This document shows positions 34,578 through 43,726 of a DNA stretch of 64,000 nucleotides, in pieces. The notes under the pieces were generated by a model that ran no database searches, was not told the DNA's origin, and worked only from the letters and a program-made list of their open reading frames with translations. A program made the position numbers and the translations under genes. This DNA comes from Bacteroidales bacterium UBA1756 (lineage in GTDB: Bacteria > Bacteroidota > Bacteroidia > Bacteroidales > WCHB1-69): contig DCHI01000007.1 of NCBI GenBank assembly GCA_002314795.1, forward strand, positions 18,041 to 82,040. Direction: 5' to 3'. How positions within the stretch are numbered: the stretch's first letter is position 1; each line of letters opens with the position of its first letter.

Positions 34578-35597
34578 TTACTTGTTTTTGTTTATTTTAT
34601 TGAGGTCCGTATCTAATTGCTTAATGCTTTCAAAATGTTCAATTTCCCGTTCTGCGGTTTTGTATTTATTATACTCAATCATTGCCTTTTCCATTGCCAT
34701 TTGATGTGATATTTTTCCGGCATCTTCCAAAATCGATTTTTTGTTCATAGATAGAACCATTTTCAATCGTTCAATCCAATCATTCATATACATTGGAGTA
34801 TGTGATAAAGCTTGTGCTTCAGCAAATGCAAGAAATTGTTCAACAATAAGTTTTAAGGCACCTATTTCTTCTTCATTAAGATAGTTCTTGCCCACGGCAA
34901 TATCTGATTTAGCGACCTTTCCGATATTTTCAGTTGAAGTCAAGCCCATCATTGGCAATGAAGCATTTGCTCTATAATAGACCAATTCTGCGGCTGTTTT
35001 GCCACTCACTGCCCATAGCAGTTTGTTTTGAATCTCCTTAAAAAACTGTAATGTGATTTCATCTGACGGATTATAGTCAATGCTCGTGGCGTAAATATCC
35101 TTTATTTGTTGATAGAAAACTTTTTCCGACAATCTTATATCTCGAATACGTTCAAGTAACTCCTTGAAATAATTCATTGAGTTGCCCTTTTTGAAACGTT
35201 CATCATTCAATGCCACACCTTTGATGATATATTCTCGTAGCCGTTGTGTCGCCCAAATTCTGAATTGCGTTCCCTGATGAGATTTAACTCGGTAACCAAC
35301 TGATATGATGACATCCAGGTTGTAATAATTAGTTGGTTTTGTAGAAAAATCGGGAATTCCGATTTTTCTCATTGTCATCGATTCCACAAGCTCTTTTTCT
35401 TGGTAAATATGTAGTATATGCTCATTGATTGTTGACCGAGATTTCCCAAACAACAAACACATTTGGTCAATACTCAGCCATACAGTTTCATTTTCAAAAA
35501 GCACATCAACTTTGATTGTACCATCCTGAGATTGGTATAATAAAAACTCATCGTTGGAAGTAAGCCCAAAAGTTGTTGTATTTTTTTCGTTATCCAT
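34578..35597 (-). CDS. RhuM-family (virulence RhuM) protein
   Basis: 339 residues. The N-terminal part (about 15-150) carries the RhuM/KilA-like signature: LYQSQDGTIKVDVLFENETVWLS (start only quoted in part), QMCLLFGKSRSTINEHI, YYNLDVIISVGYRVKS and FRIWATQRLREYI. The C-terminal half is helical with conserved LWAVSGKTAAELVY. The family is named after a Salmonella pathogenicity-island gene; it is widespread beside restriction systems and mobile DNA, and its biochemical role is not settled. It is AT-rich (about 30-40% GC), has a -7 box about 150 nt upstream, and its stop lies 6 nt before the NRPS start, so it is probably cotranscribed with the NRPS and the EcoRI-type genes. Confidence 0.85.
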   Translation of the reverse strand: MDNEKNTTTFGLTSNDEFLLYQSQDGTIKVDVLFENETVWLSIDQMCLLFGKSRSTINEHILHIYQEKELVESMTMRKIGIPDFSTKPTNYYNLDVIISVGYRVKSHQGTQFRIWATQRLREYIIKGVALNDERFKKGNSMNYFKELLERIRDIRLSEKVFYQQIKDIYATSIDYNPSDEITLQFFKEIQNKLLWAVSGKTAAELVYYRANASLPMMGLTSTENIGKVAKSDIAVGKNYLNEEEIGALKLIVEQFLAFAEAQALSHTPMYMNDWIERLKMVLSMNKKSILEDAGKISHQMAMEKAMIEYNKYKTAEREIEHFESIKQLDTDLNKINKNK

Positions 35598-35745
35598 TCG
35601 TCAATAGCTTAAATTTATAGCACTTCTCTGAATTGTTTATGTTTTTTTTTCATTAGATAGATAATTACAAAATTCTCATCAAATCTTCAAATAAAAAATA
35701 CAAAGTTGGAATTCAAAGTTAAAAAGACATCATTTTTAAAAGGCG

Positions 35746-35753
35746 CAAAAGTA
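35746..35753 (-). promoter_or_regulatory. -7 promoter element for rhuM-NRPS-RM block; spacer 35598-35899
   Basis: The minus strand reads TACTTTTG followed by CGCC, 149 nt upstream of the RhuM-type start. It is the only good -7 box I see on this strand upstream of the 10-kb block. The 302-bp spacer otherwise holds the gdhA promoter and AT-rich DNA. Confidence 0.5.
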
Positions 35754-35844
35754 CGCAAATTTCGCCATAAAATTTGTTAAAAAAGAGGGTGATTTTTCTT
35801 TTAAAATAATAATGAAAACGGGTACGCAATTCAAAAAATAATCA

Positions 35845-35852
35845 TACTTTTG
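35845..35852 (+). promoter_or_regulatory. -7 promoter element for gdhA
   Basis: TACTTTTG followed by CCGCC, 47 nt upstream of the gdhA start. Confidence 0.6.
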
Positions 35853-35899
35853 CCGCCCGTTAATGAACACTAATTCTAACAACTTAAAAAAGTTATATT

Positions 35900-37243
<1,344 letters not shown>

Positions 37244-37266
37244 TCGATTGATTCCTTTTTATACAG

Positions 37267-37300
37267 AAAACGCCTTCCGAATTCGGAGGGCGTTTTTTTT
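37267..37300 (+). terminator. Intrinsic terminator of gdhA, hairpin centred on an EcoRI site
   Basis: Arms AAAACGCCTTCC and GGAGGGCGTTTT (one T-G pair) with GAATTC at the apex (37279-37284), then a run of T. The loop thus contains a site for the EcoRI-type system encoded 10 kb away. Confidence 0.9.
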
Positions 37301-37472
37301 GTGAGGGGAGGATAGTCTAAGGTCTGTCGATTTTGCGTGTTTCGAAACCAAATTTCTTCCAAAAGTTCTACCGACAATAGAATGCTTATAATAATAATTT
37401 ACAACTTATTATATGTAATTTATTGATAAACAAGCTTGTGAATATACCTATAGATAGATGAAAATATTATCA

Positions 37473-37480
37473 TAAATTTG
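37473..37480 (+). promoter_or_regulatory. -7 promoter element for MBOAT operon
   Basis: TAAATTTG followed by CGATG, 35 nt upstream of the MBOAT start. The preceding 37301-37470 is AT-rich with no gene. Confidence 0.55.
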
Positions 37481-37515
37481 CGATGCTTTTTTTTCAATAA
37501 AAACCCTTAATCTTT

Positions 37516-38970
37516 ATGCTTTTTAATTCCTTTGCCTTTGCCATATTTTTACCGCTTGTATTCATTTTATATTGGGCAGTTTTCAATAGAAAGAATGTAA
37601 AATTAAGGAACGCATTTATATTAGTCGTTAGCTATATTTTTTATGGTTGGTGGGATTGGCGTTTTTTAATATTGATTGCCATAACTAGTTTCTGTTCGTG
37701 GGGAAGCGGGTGGCTTATTCAAAAGTCCTCGTATACCTCCGAAGAGAAGAAATTGGGTCCTAAATTTTGGCTGATTTCCAATTTGATTTTGAATTTAGGT
37801 ATTTTGGCCGTATTCAAATATTTCAATTTTTTTGTTGATTCATTTGTAACTGTTTTGACTTCAGTTGGTGTTCCCATCCATTCAACAAGTACACTCAACA
37901 TAATTCTTCCCGTCGGTATCTCTTTTTATACATTTCAGGCATTGAGTTATGGAATTGATGTTTATCGGAAGGATGTGGAACCGACACGTGATTGGCTGCA
38001 ATTTTTCGCATTTGTAAGTTTTTTCCCACAACTCGTTGCTGGGCCTATTGAGCGAGCCAAAAATTTGTTGCCGCAATTTGAGACAATCAAAAAACCTGAT
38101 TATGATATTTTCCGTTCTGCAATGTTGCTGATTGCGTGGGGATATTTCAAAAAGTTAATGATAGCCGACCGACTTGCTGTTTTTGTTGAAGCTACTTTTG
38201 ACCACGGTGCTACATCATTTCCAATGTTACTAGGTGCAATTTTCTTTGCGTTTCAACTTTACCTGGATTTTTCAGCATATTCTGATATAGCTATCGGATG
38301 TGGGAAGTTGTTTGGTTTTAATTTGATGACAAATTTCCGTCGTCCCTATTTCAGCACATCGTTCAGTAATTTTTGGAAACGTTGGCATATTTCTTTGTCA
38401 TCTTGGTTTATGGACTATCTGTACATTCCTCTTGGTGGAAATCGGAAGGGAAAGACGCGGAAAATGTTGAACTTAATCATTGTTTTTGCCGTTAGTGGTC
38501 TATGGCATGGCGCAAGTTGGAATTTTGTAATTTGGGGTGTCGCTAATGCTTTGTTTATGATTATACTGGATCCATTTTTGAAGAGGTTACAGTCAGAAAA
38601 CTTTTTTGCTCGTTTCTTCAAGGCAACTATTATTTTCACGGGTTGGATGCTGTCTCTGGTTTTCTTCCGCGCGAAGGGCTTTGATGTTGCTACCGATTGT
38701 TTCTCCAATCTTGGATTCAGTAATATAGGAGAAATTACAAATTACGGATTGAATTCACGTGAACTATGGCTTATTGCCATAACAATCGGCATATTGTTCA
38801 TAAAGGAATTGATATGTGAACGGAATGAACAAACTCTTCGGAACTTATTTTTCAACAAGATTCCACTGATTTTCCGATGGTGCTTCTATGTTGCATTCAT
38901 TCTATCAATAGTCTATTTTGGCCAGTACGGTGGCGGCAATGAACATTCATTTATTTATTTTCAGTTCTAA
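37516..38970 (+). CDS. MBOAT family membrane O-acyltransferase (AlgI-like)
   Basis: 484 residues with about ten or more membrane segments. The MBOAT signature contains the catalytic His331 in SGLWHGASWNFVIWG. LPVGISFYTFQALSYGIDVYRK, FFPQLVAGPIERA, YLDFSAYSDIAIG and NFRRPYFSTSFSNFWKRWHISLSSW are typical of AlgI/DltB-type proteins. They move acyl groups, commonly acetyl, across the cytoplasmic membrane for modification of exported glycans. The partner SGNH-like gene starts 4 nt after its stop. The substrate is unknown; no polysaccharide synthesis genes lie in the window. Codon use is AT-richer than in the neighbouring gdhA. Confidence 0.92.
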   Translation: MLFNSFAFAIFLPLVFILYWAVFNRKNVKLRNAFILVVSYIFYGWWDWRFLILIAITSFCSWGSGWLIQKSSYTSEEKKLGPKFWLISNLILNLGILAVFKYFNFFVDSFVTVLTSVGVPIHSTSTLNIILPVGISFYTFQALSYGIDVYRKDVEPTRDWLQFFAFVSFFPQLVAGPIERAKNLLPQFETIKKPDYDIFRSAMLLIAWGYFKKLMIADRLAVFVEATFDHGATSFPMLLGAIFFAFQLYLDFSAYSDIAIGCGKLFGFNLMTNFRRPYFSTSFSNFWKRWHISLSSWFMDYLYIPLGGNRKGKTRKMLNLIIVFAVSGLWHGASWNFVIWGVANALFMIILDPFLKRLQSENFFARFFKATIIFTGWMLSLVFFRAKGFDVATDCFSNLGFSNIGEITNYGLNSRELWLIAITIGILFIKELICERNEQTLRNLFFNKIPLIFRWCFYVAFILSIVYFGQYGGGNEHSFIYFQF

Positions 38971-38974
38971 AACT

Positions 38975-40441
38975 ATGTCTAAAAGCAATTATAAATCACC
39001 GGTTCAAAAAAAATGCGGGCAACCTGTGTCAAAATCTGTTGAGAACAAAAAGTTCCCTTGGGTGAAATTTTTTCTTAAACTTTTCTTCCTTTTTCTAATA
39101 ATATTTACAGTAGTATTTATTACTGATAAAAAAGAGTATTTCGTTGGTGATCAGTCGAATAATCATAGTGGTCGAAAATGGCAAGCCTTTTATAAATTTG
39201 CAGAGAAAAAATCTAAAAATGTAGATATTTTAGTTCTCGGAAATTCTCACGCTTCTGCAGGAATTGAACCATATATTCTTTCTGAAAATACAAATTCTTA
39301 CTGCTTTATCTTGAATACACCTGGTGCAGGTTCTGTTGATTTGTATTATAACTTGGTGGAAGTCCTTAAATATTGTAAACCCAAGCTGGTCATTGTCGAG
39401 ACAAGTTGTCTCATTGGAGACGGAATTGGAAAAGAGTGGGCTTGCATACAAAGTATTGAATCAAAAAAAGGTCTTTTGAATAAGTTTAGTTTAATTCCAC
39501 ATTATTTGTCATCAGATGATTGGATTAAGGCTGTGTCTCCAACAATTCGAAACCACTCATTCTTACTGACTGACACAGCACGTATTGCATTCAATGTCAA
39601 GAATGTAGGAAAGGATAAAAATCCGCCAAGAAATGATTTTGAATTAGGACGATTCAGTCACGGAAATGACGGTATGTCAGACTCTATCTATAGTTTGTAT
39701 AAGAAAAATCCTGGACCGCTCAAATGCAGCCATTGCTATATTGTGGACAAAACACGAAAATATGTTCATAAGTTATATGACTTGTGCCAAGAAAATGGTA
39801 TTGAACTGATGTTCATTACGGTTCCAATGCATCCATTAGCTTATGAGGATTACAATTACTTGAAAAAAGTCAATCAAGAATTTATCAATGAATTTCCAAA
39901 GGCAAAATGGTTGGATCTGCAACAAAATTGTGACACTACGATTTATACCCGTGCTGCATTTAATAACGAGTATGGCGGTTGGCAGCATAACACATATTTA
40001 GGTATGACCTTAAATACGTATCAATTATGCGATTTCATCTATAAAAACTATACAAGCAAATTGCCAAATCGTGCATCTGATAAAAGATGGATAGATGATT
40101 TTAGCAAAGACGATAATTTCATTTATAACCAACCTGTACCTGATAATTTGAAAGATTACTTAATCATTGCTAAAAATGTGGATGTAAATGGCTTACACGT
40201 TAGAGAGTGCTTTGTTAAACAAGAAAAGGATAGAAACACTTTGGTGCTTAAAGTTGACAAAACCGAAAAGTTGCCGAATACATTAAGGTGTGTGATTGGA
40301 TTGGAGGAAAATAATCAGTTGGCCATAGTGGATTTGTCCACAAGTCCGACTATTAATCCACCGCAATACAAAGTGTATATGATTGGATTGATAAAAGAAG
40401 CGCACGTCAGAGAATTGGTAAGTCTCAATGTAAGGCAATAG
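38975..40441 (+). CDS. SGNH-hydrolase-like membrane-anchored partner of MBOAT
   Basis: 488 residues from the ATG at 38975, 4 nt after the MBOAT stop; a longer frame overlapping the MBOAT gene is rejected. One N-terminal membrane segment (about 29-50) anchors an extracytoplasmic domain. It begins with VDILVLGNSHASAGIEP, where Ser91 is the likely nucleophile of a GDSL/SGNH-type block I. Later blocks are less clear, with LMFITVPMHPLAYEDY as a possible central strand. By analogy with AlgJ/AlgX and DltD it may finish transfer of the acyl group from the MBOAT to a glycan. The C-terminal 120 residues are beta-rich and unassigned. Confidence 0.75.
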   Translation: MSKSNYKSPVQKKCGQPVSKSVENKKFPWVKFFLKLFFLFLIIFTVVFITDKKEYFVGDQSNNHSGRKWQAFYKFAEKKSKNVDILVLGNSHASAGIEPYILSENTNSYCFILNTPGAGSVDLYYNLVEVLKYCKPKLVIVETSCLIGDGIGKEWACIQSIESKKGLLNKFSLIPHYLSSDDWIKAVSPTIRNHSFLLTDTARIAFNVKNVGKDKNPPRNDFELGRFSHGNDGMSDSIYSLYKKNPGPLKCSHCYIVDKTRKYVHKLYDLCQENGIELMFITVPMHPLAYEDYNYLKKVNQEFINEFPKAKWLDLQQNCDTTIYTRAAFNNEYGGWQHNTYLGMTLNTYQLCDFIYKNYTSKLPNRASDKRWIDDFSKDDNFIYNQPVPDNLKDYLIIAKNVDVNGLHVRECFVKQEKDRNTLVLKVDKTEKLPNTLRCVIGLEENNQLAIVDLSTSPTINPPQYKVYMIGLIKEAHVRELVSLNVRQ

Positions 40442-40467
40442 TTTCGTATAGTCATTAAAAATATACG

Positions 40468-40773
40468 TTATTCCTCAATCGTCATAGTTTGCGTCAGACC
40501 GGACATATCAAAGACTTCCAATACGGCGGGCTGGATGTGACGAAAAACCAATTTCCCTTGTTTGGAGGCAGCAACTTTGAGCAAAGTCAGGAAAGTGCGG
40601 ATGCCTTGCGAAGAAGTATAGGCCAACTGTTCCAAATCAAGAACCAAGTTCATTTGTTCCTTTTCCATTTGCTTGTTCACAACGTCCTGGAAAGCCGGTG
40701 CCGAAGTGCTGTCCAACATTCCGTTTAAAGCGATGATTGTTTGATTGTCTTTTTCGGTAACTTTAATTTCCAT
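40468..40773 (-). CDS. STAS-domain anti-sigma-factor antagonist
   Basis: 101 residues, a stand-alone STAS domain as in SpoIIAA/RsbV. YTSSQGIRTFLTLLK aligns with the phosphorylation loop; Ser55 is the likely phosphosite, although the usual Asp before the two serines is Thr here. Its ATG lies inside the 3' end of the phosphatase-kinase gene (11-nt overlap), indicating translational coupling. It would be phosphorylated by the HATPase domain of that protein and dephosphorylated by its SpoIIE domain. The output (which sigma factor or effector) is not visible. Confidence 0.9.
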   Translation of the reverse strand: MEIKVTEKDNQTIIALNGMLDSTSAPAFQDVVNKQMEKEQMNLVLDLEQLAYTSSQGIRTFLTLLKVAASKQGKLVFRHIQPAVLEVFDMSGLTQTMTIEE

Positions 40774-43015
40774 TTCTTTTATACTTTAGTTTTAAAATAT
40801 TTTGTTGATTTTCAAATTTATATGATAATTCATCCATAATTTGCCGTGTGAAATGAATGCCCAAACCGCCTAATTGCCGCTGGGATATGTCAGCATTCGT
40901 GTCCGGAGTTTTGGCTTCCAACGGGTTGAATGGGCGTCCTTTGTCAGCTAATGTTATGACTACACGACCGGAAGCGTCGTTCCGCTCAATCAAAACGTCC
41001 AACGGGCCATCGGCAGAATAAGCGTAGTCGGCAACGTTTTGCACCGGTTCTTCCACCGCCAACCGCAACCTCATATCATTTTCCAATCCACACGAAGCGA
41101 GAATATCATTGACGATATTGGAAACATTGCCTTTTATTTTATCATAATGCAATGATTGACAACTGTTTGAAATACTTATTCCACGATATTCAATGCAAAG
41201 AATCGTGATGTCATCGTGCTGTTCCGCTTTGGTGGTAAAAGCATCTAAATTCTGCAAAACACAATCCACCAATTGACTAAATGGAAGTTGCTGAATTTTT
41301 TGCAGGAGCGCGAGTGTTTTCTGGGAGCCGAAAAATTCATTTTTCAAATTTTTGGCTTCGGTTACGCCATCAGTGTAGGCAAAAATGCGGTCGCCCGGAG
41401 CCAGGTTGATGCACTCTTTTTGATAAGGATAACTATCAAAGGCATAGACTGGCATATTCGGTTTTATTTTCATAAATGCGGCGTCGCCATTCTGAATAAG
41501 GATGGGCGGGTTGTGGCCAGCGTTACAAAACTCGAAATGTCCATTTGCAAGATGGAGGACGCCGACAAAAAGGGTGCAGAGAACGCTATCGTCGCTACGC
41601 TCCATCACCGCGTTATTCAACGAGCTCACAATCACTTGCGGATTCGTTTCCGTGCGGACGATGTGACGGAAGAGACTACAAATCTCACTCATTACTAAAG
41701 CGGCGGGAAATCCTTTTCCACTCACATCCCCGATACAAAAACAGAGGACATCGTCCTTCAGTACGAAATCGTACAAGTCGCCGCCAACGGACTTTGCCGT
41801 CCGTTGGAAGCCGAAAACATCGTATGGGAGATTGGGGTCAGCACCAGCGGGTTCCGGATTGGGCGGAAGAAATTTTCGTTGTATGGAGGACGCGATTCTC
41901 AATTCATTGGTCATTCGCGAATGGGCGTCGTTTTTACGTTTATAAGTGAAAAAAGCGTACAGCATACAAAGGAGCATCAGCAGCAAGCTGCAAATCATCA
42001 CCCCGAAAAAGATATGCTGGATGCGGGCAACTGTTTGGTAAATCGCCTTGTAGGGCTTGATAATCAACAATGTATAATCTGTCGCCTTGATTGGTTCCAC
42101 ATAGGAATAATAGACATTGTTACGAAAAGAGAATTTGAACGTTGAGTTCTTCTTCTCTTTGTTTTCCTTCACAAACTGACTGAATATTTGAGCAAATTCT
42201 GCATCAAAAGTGCATTGAGCGGCCTCTTTGATGGGCGTTCCGCAGAACTCGCGATTCGAAGCTAAAATAACGTTATAATTTGCATCCAAAACCCAGACAA
42301 ACAGATCGTTTTTTGATTTATACATAGAGAATGCCTTGGCGAAAGTTCCGGGCTTGCAATCTGTCCAAAATTCTCCTACTACATTCCCCTCAGTGTCCAA
42401 CAGAGGAACTGCGTAGGTTATCGCCCAAACATCATTCTCTTGGATTTTTCCAGCTTCAACGTGCGCTTTTGGGGAGGCGGCAGTATTCTTGTAAAGAGCA
42501 CTTTCAAATATATCGTAGTTATCCAACAAATTATATCGAGTGGTGTCATTTATGTGCATAGAGATAGCGATACCTTCATCGGAAGTACCTTCCCAAACGC
42601 CCGGTTTGAGAATCAGGGAGGCAGAAATGAATTCTTTATTGTAATCTACAAACGATGATAAGAGTTCATTGATATCTTCCTTTTGAAAATGTTGCAATCG
42701 TTCTGGAACGACGATATGATTAACATAGGTGTCGCCCGTCACGGAATCGGTTACAAGATCGACGTCGCAAATATTGACCAAAAAACTATTAACCACCCAT
42801 TCCGTTGATAAGAACATAAGGTTGGTCACGCGCGACATCGTCTTCACATTTCTTTCAGATTCAGCGACGGCTTTTTTTTCCAACTCTTGTTGCGACAGTT
42901 TTGTAAGCACAAACATTGCCACCAACGGAACGATGACGGAAAGCGCCATCACCAACAGGACCCGTACGATGCTACGGCGCCAAATCGCCTTGACCTTTTT
43001 TATTTCCTGGTTCAT
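40763..43015 (-). CDS. SpoIIE-type phosphatase fused to RsbW-like kinase, membrane sensor
   Basis: 750 residues. Membrane segment 1 (about 14-36), a 290-residue extracytoplasmic sensor region resembling a dCache domain, and membrane segment 2 (about 327-350) come first. Then a PP2C/SpoIIE domain (about 395-600) with VGGDLYDF, IGDVSGKGFPAALV and FAYTDGVTEAKN. A C-terminal HATPase of the RsbW/SpoIIAB type (about 620-745) has EEPVQNVADYAY, DKGRPFNPL and GGLGIHFTRQIMDEL. Opposing phosphatase and kinase activities on the STAS protein encoded next door would thus sit in one receptor. It overlaps the STAS gene by 11 nt and the NUDIX gene by 4 nt. Confidence 0.9.
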   Translation of the reverse strand: MNQEIKKVKAIWRRSIVRVLLVMALSVIVPLVAMFVLTKLSQQELEKKAVAESERNVKTMSRVTNLMFLSTEWVVNSFLVNICDVDLVTDSVTGDTYVNHIVVPERLQHFQKEDINELLSSFVDYNKEFISASLILKPGVWEGTSDEGIAISMHINDTTRYNLLDNYDIFESALYKNTAASPKAHVEAGKIQENDVWAITYAVPLLDTEGNVVGEFWTDCKPGTFAKAFSMYKSKNDLFVWVLDANYNVILASNREFCGTPIKEAAQCTFDAEFAQIFSQFVKENKEKKNSTFKFSFRNNVYYSYVEPIKATDYTLLIIKPYKAIYQTVARIQHIFFGVMICSLLLMLLCMLYAFFTYKRKNDAHSRMTNELRIASSIQRKFLPPNPEPAGADPNLPYDVFGFQRTAKSVGGDLYDFVLKDDVLCFCIGDVSGKGFPAALVMSEICSLFRHIVRTETNPQVIVSSLNNAVMERSDDSVLCTLFVGVLHLANGHFEFCNAGHNPPILIQNGDAAFMKIKPNMPVYAFDSYPYQKECINLAPGDRIFAYTDGVTEAKNLKNEFFGSQKTLALLQKIQQLPFSQLVDCVLQNLDAFTTKAEQHDDITILCIEYRGISISNSCQSLHYDKIKGNVSNIVNDILASCGLENDMRLRLAVEEPVQNVADYAYSADGPLDVLIERNDASGRVVITLADKGRPFNPLEAKTPDTNADISQRQLGGLGIHFTRQIMDELSYKFENQQNILKLKYKRNGN

Positions 43016-43425
43016 AACTGTTTTAATTTCAATATGATGCTTTCATCGGCTGGGAGCCATTTTACCGTATTCAACTGGTTTTTCGAGAGCCAACGCGCAC
43101 TTTGGTGTTCCAAAAGTTTCAGTTCGCCATTCAGAAGGGAACATAAAAAGCATTGCATCGAGAGATGGAAGTCGGGGTAGTCGTACTGTACGGTTGCAAA
43201 CAGTTCGCCGACGGCGACGTCCGAAGCCAGCTCTTCACGAATTTCACGTCGCAGGGCATCTTCAGGGGATTCGCCTTTTTCCACTTTTCCTCCTGGAAAT
43301 TCCCACCACCCTTTCCAATCGCCATAACCCCGTTGGGTAGCAAACACCTCGCCGTCACGGACAATGATGGCGGCCACAACGGAAATTGTTCTCTTATCTC
43401 GTTTTACAACAATATTTTCATTCAT
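43012..43425 (-). CDS. NUDIX hydrolase (MutT-like)
   Basis: 137 residues from the ATG at 43425; upstream in-frame starts reach 43506, but the family N-terminus (VVAAIIVRDGEVFATQR) fits the shorter form. The NUDIX box GGKVEKGESPEDALRREI, continuing REEL, is intact at about 45-67. GDWKGWWEFPGGK is typical of MutT/CTP-pyrophosphohydrolase-like members that clean oxidised nucleotides. Its stop overlaps the start of the phosphatase-kinase gene (ATGA), an unusual operon partner. The exact substrate is not assignable. Confidence 0.88.
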   Translation of the reverse strand: MNENIVVKRDKRTISVVAAIIVRDGEVFATQRGYGDWKGWWEFPGGKVEKGESPEDALRREIREELASDVAVGELFATVQYDYPDFHLSMQCFLCSLLNGELKLLEHQSARWLSKNQLNTVKWLPADESIILKLKQL

Positions 43426-43503
43426 AATGAACATTTTGCCGAAAAAAGACCTTATTTCATCAACGATGATGAAAAATCTTCTTCTTTTTTGCAAAAAACG
43501 TGG

Positions 43504-43511
43504 CAAAAATA
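43504..43511 (-). promoter_or_regulatory. -7 promoter element for NUDIX-SpoIIE-STAS operon
   Basis: The minus strand reads TATTTTTG followed by CCACG, 79 nt upstream of the chosen NUDIX start. Confidence 0.5.
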
Positions 43512-43639
43512 CGATTATTCCTCCAAAAACATACTTTCAAATTGGCGCAATTAATCGCCGGTACTGAAAAAAAAGTGCCATTTAAAAGAATTGTTCATAA
43601 AAAGGTGACGAATAGCCGCAGAGAATAAAATAATAGTTG

Positions 43640-43647
43640 TAATTTTG
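43640..43647 (+). promoter_or_regulatory. -7 promoter element for T9SS protein gene
   Basis: TAATTTTG followed by CCCC, about 80 nt upstream of the ATG at 43727. Confidence 0.55.
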
Positions 43648-43726
43648 CCCCTGTTTTTTATCCCTTCTAACGCACACAATGACAATAGAATACATAAATA
43701 TTAAACCACTTTTAAAAACAATCCTT

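Noticed and set aside
38918..38974. Upstream start of the SGNH-like gene inside the MBOAT gene
   Set aside because: The ATG at 38975 gives a normal basic N-terminus before the membrane anchor; the extension only shadows the MBOAT frame.
40445..40467. Convergent terminator CGTATA/TATACG between the SGNH and STAS genes
   Set aside because: The stem is only six mostly A-T pairs with an 11-nt loop and no T tract; too weak to call.
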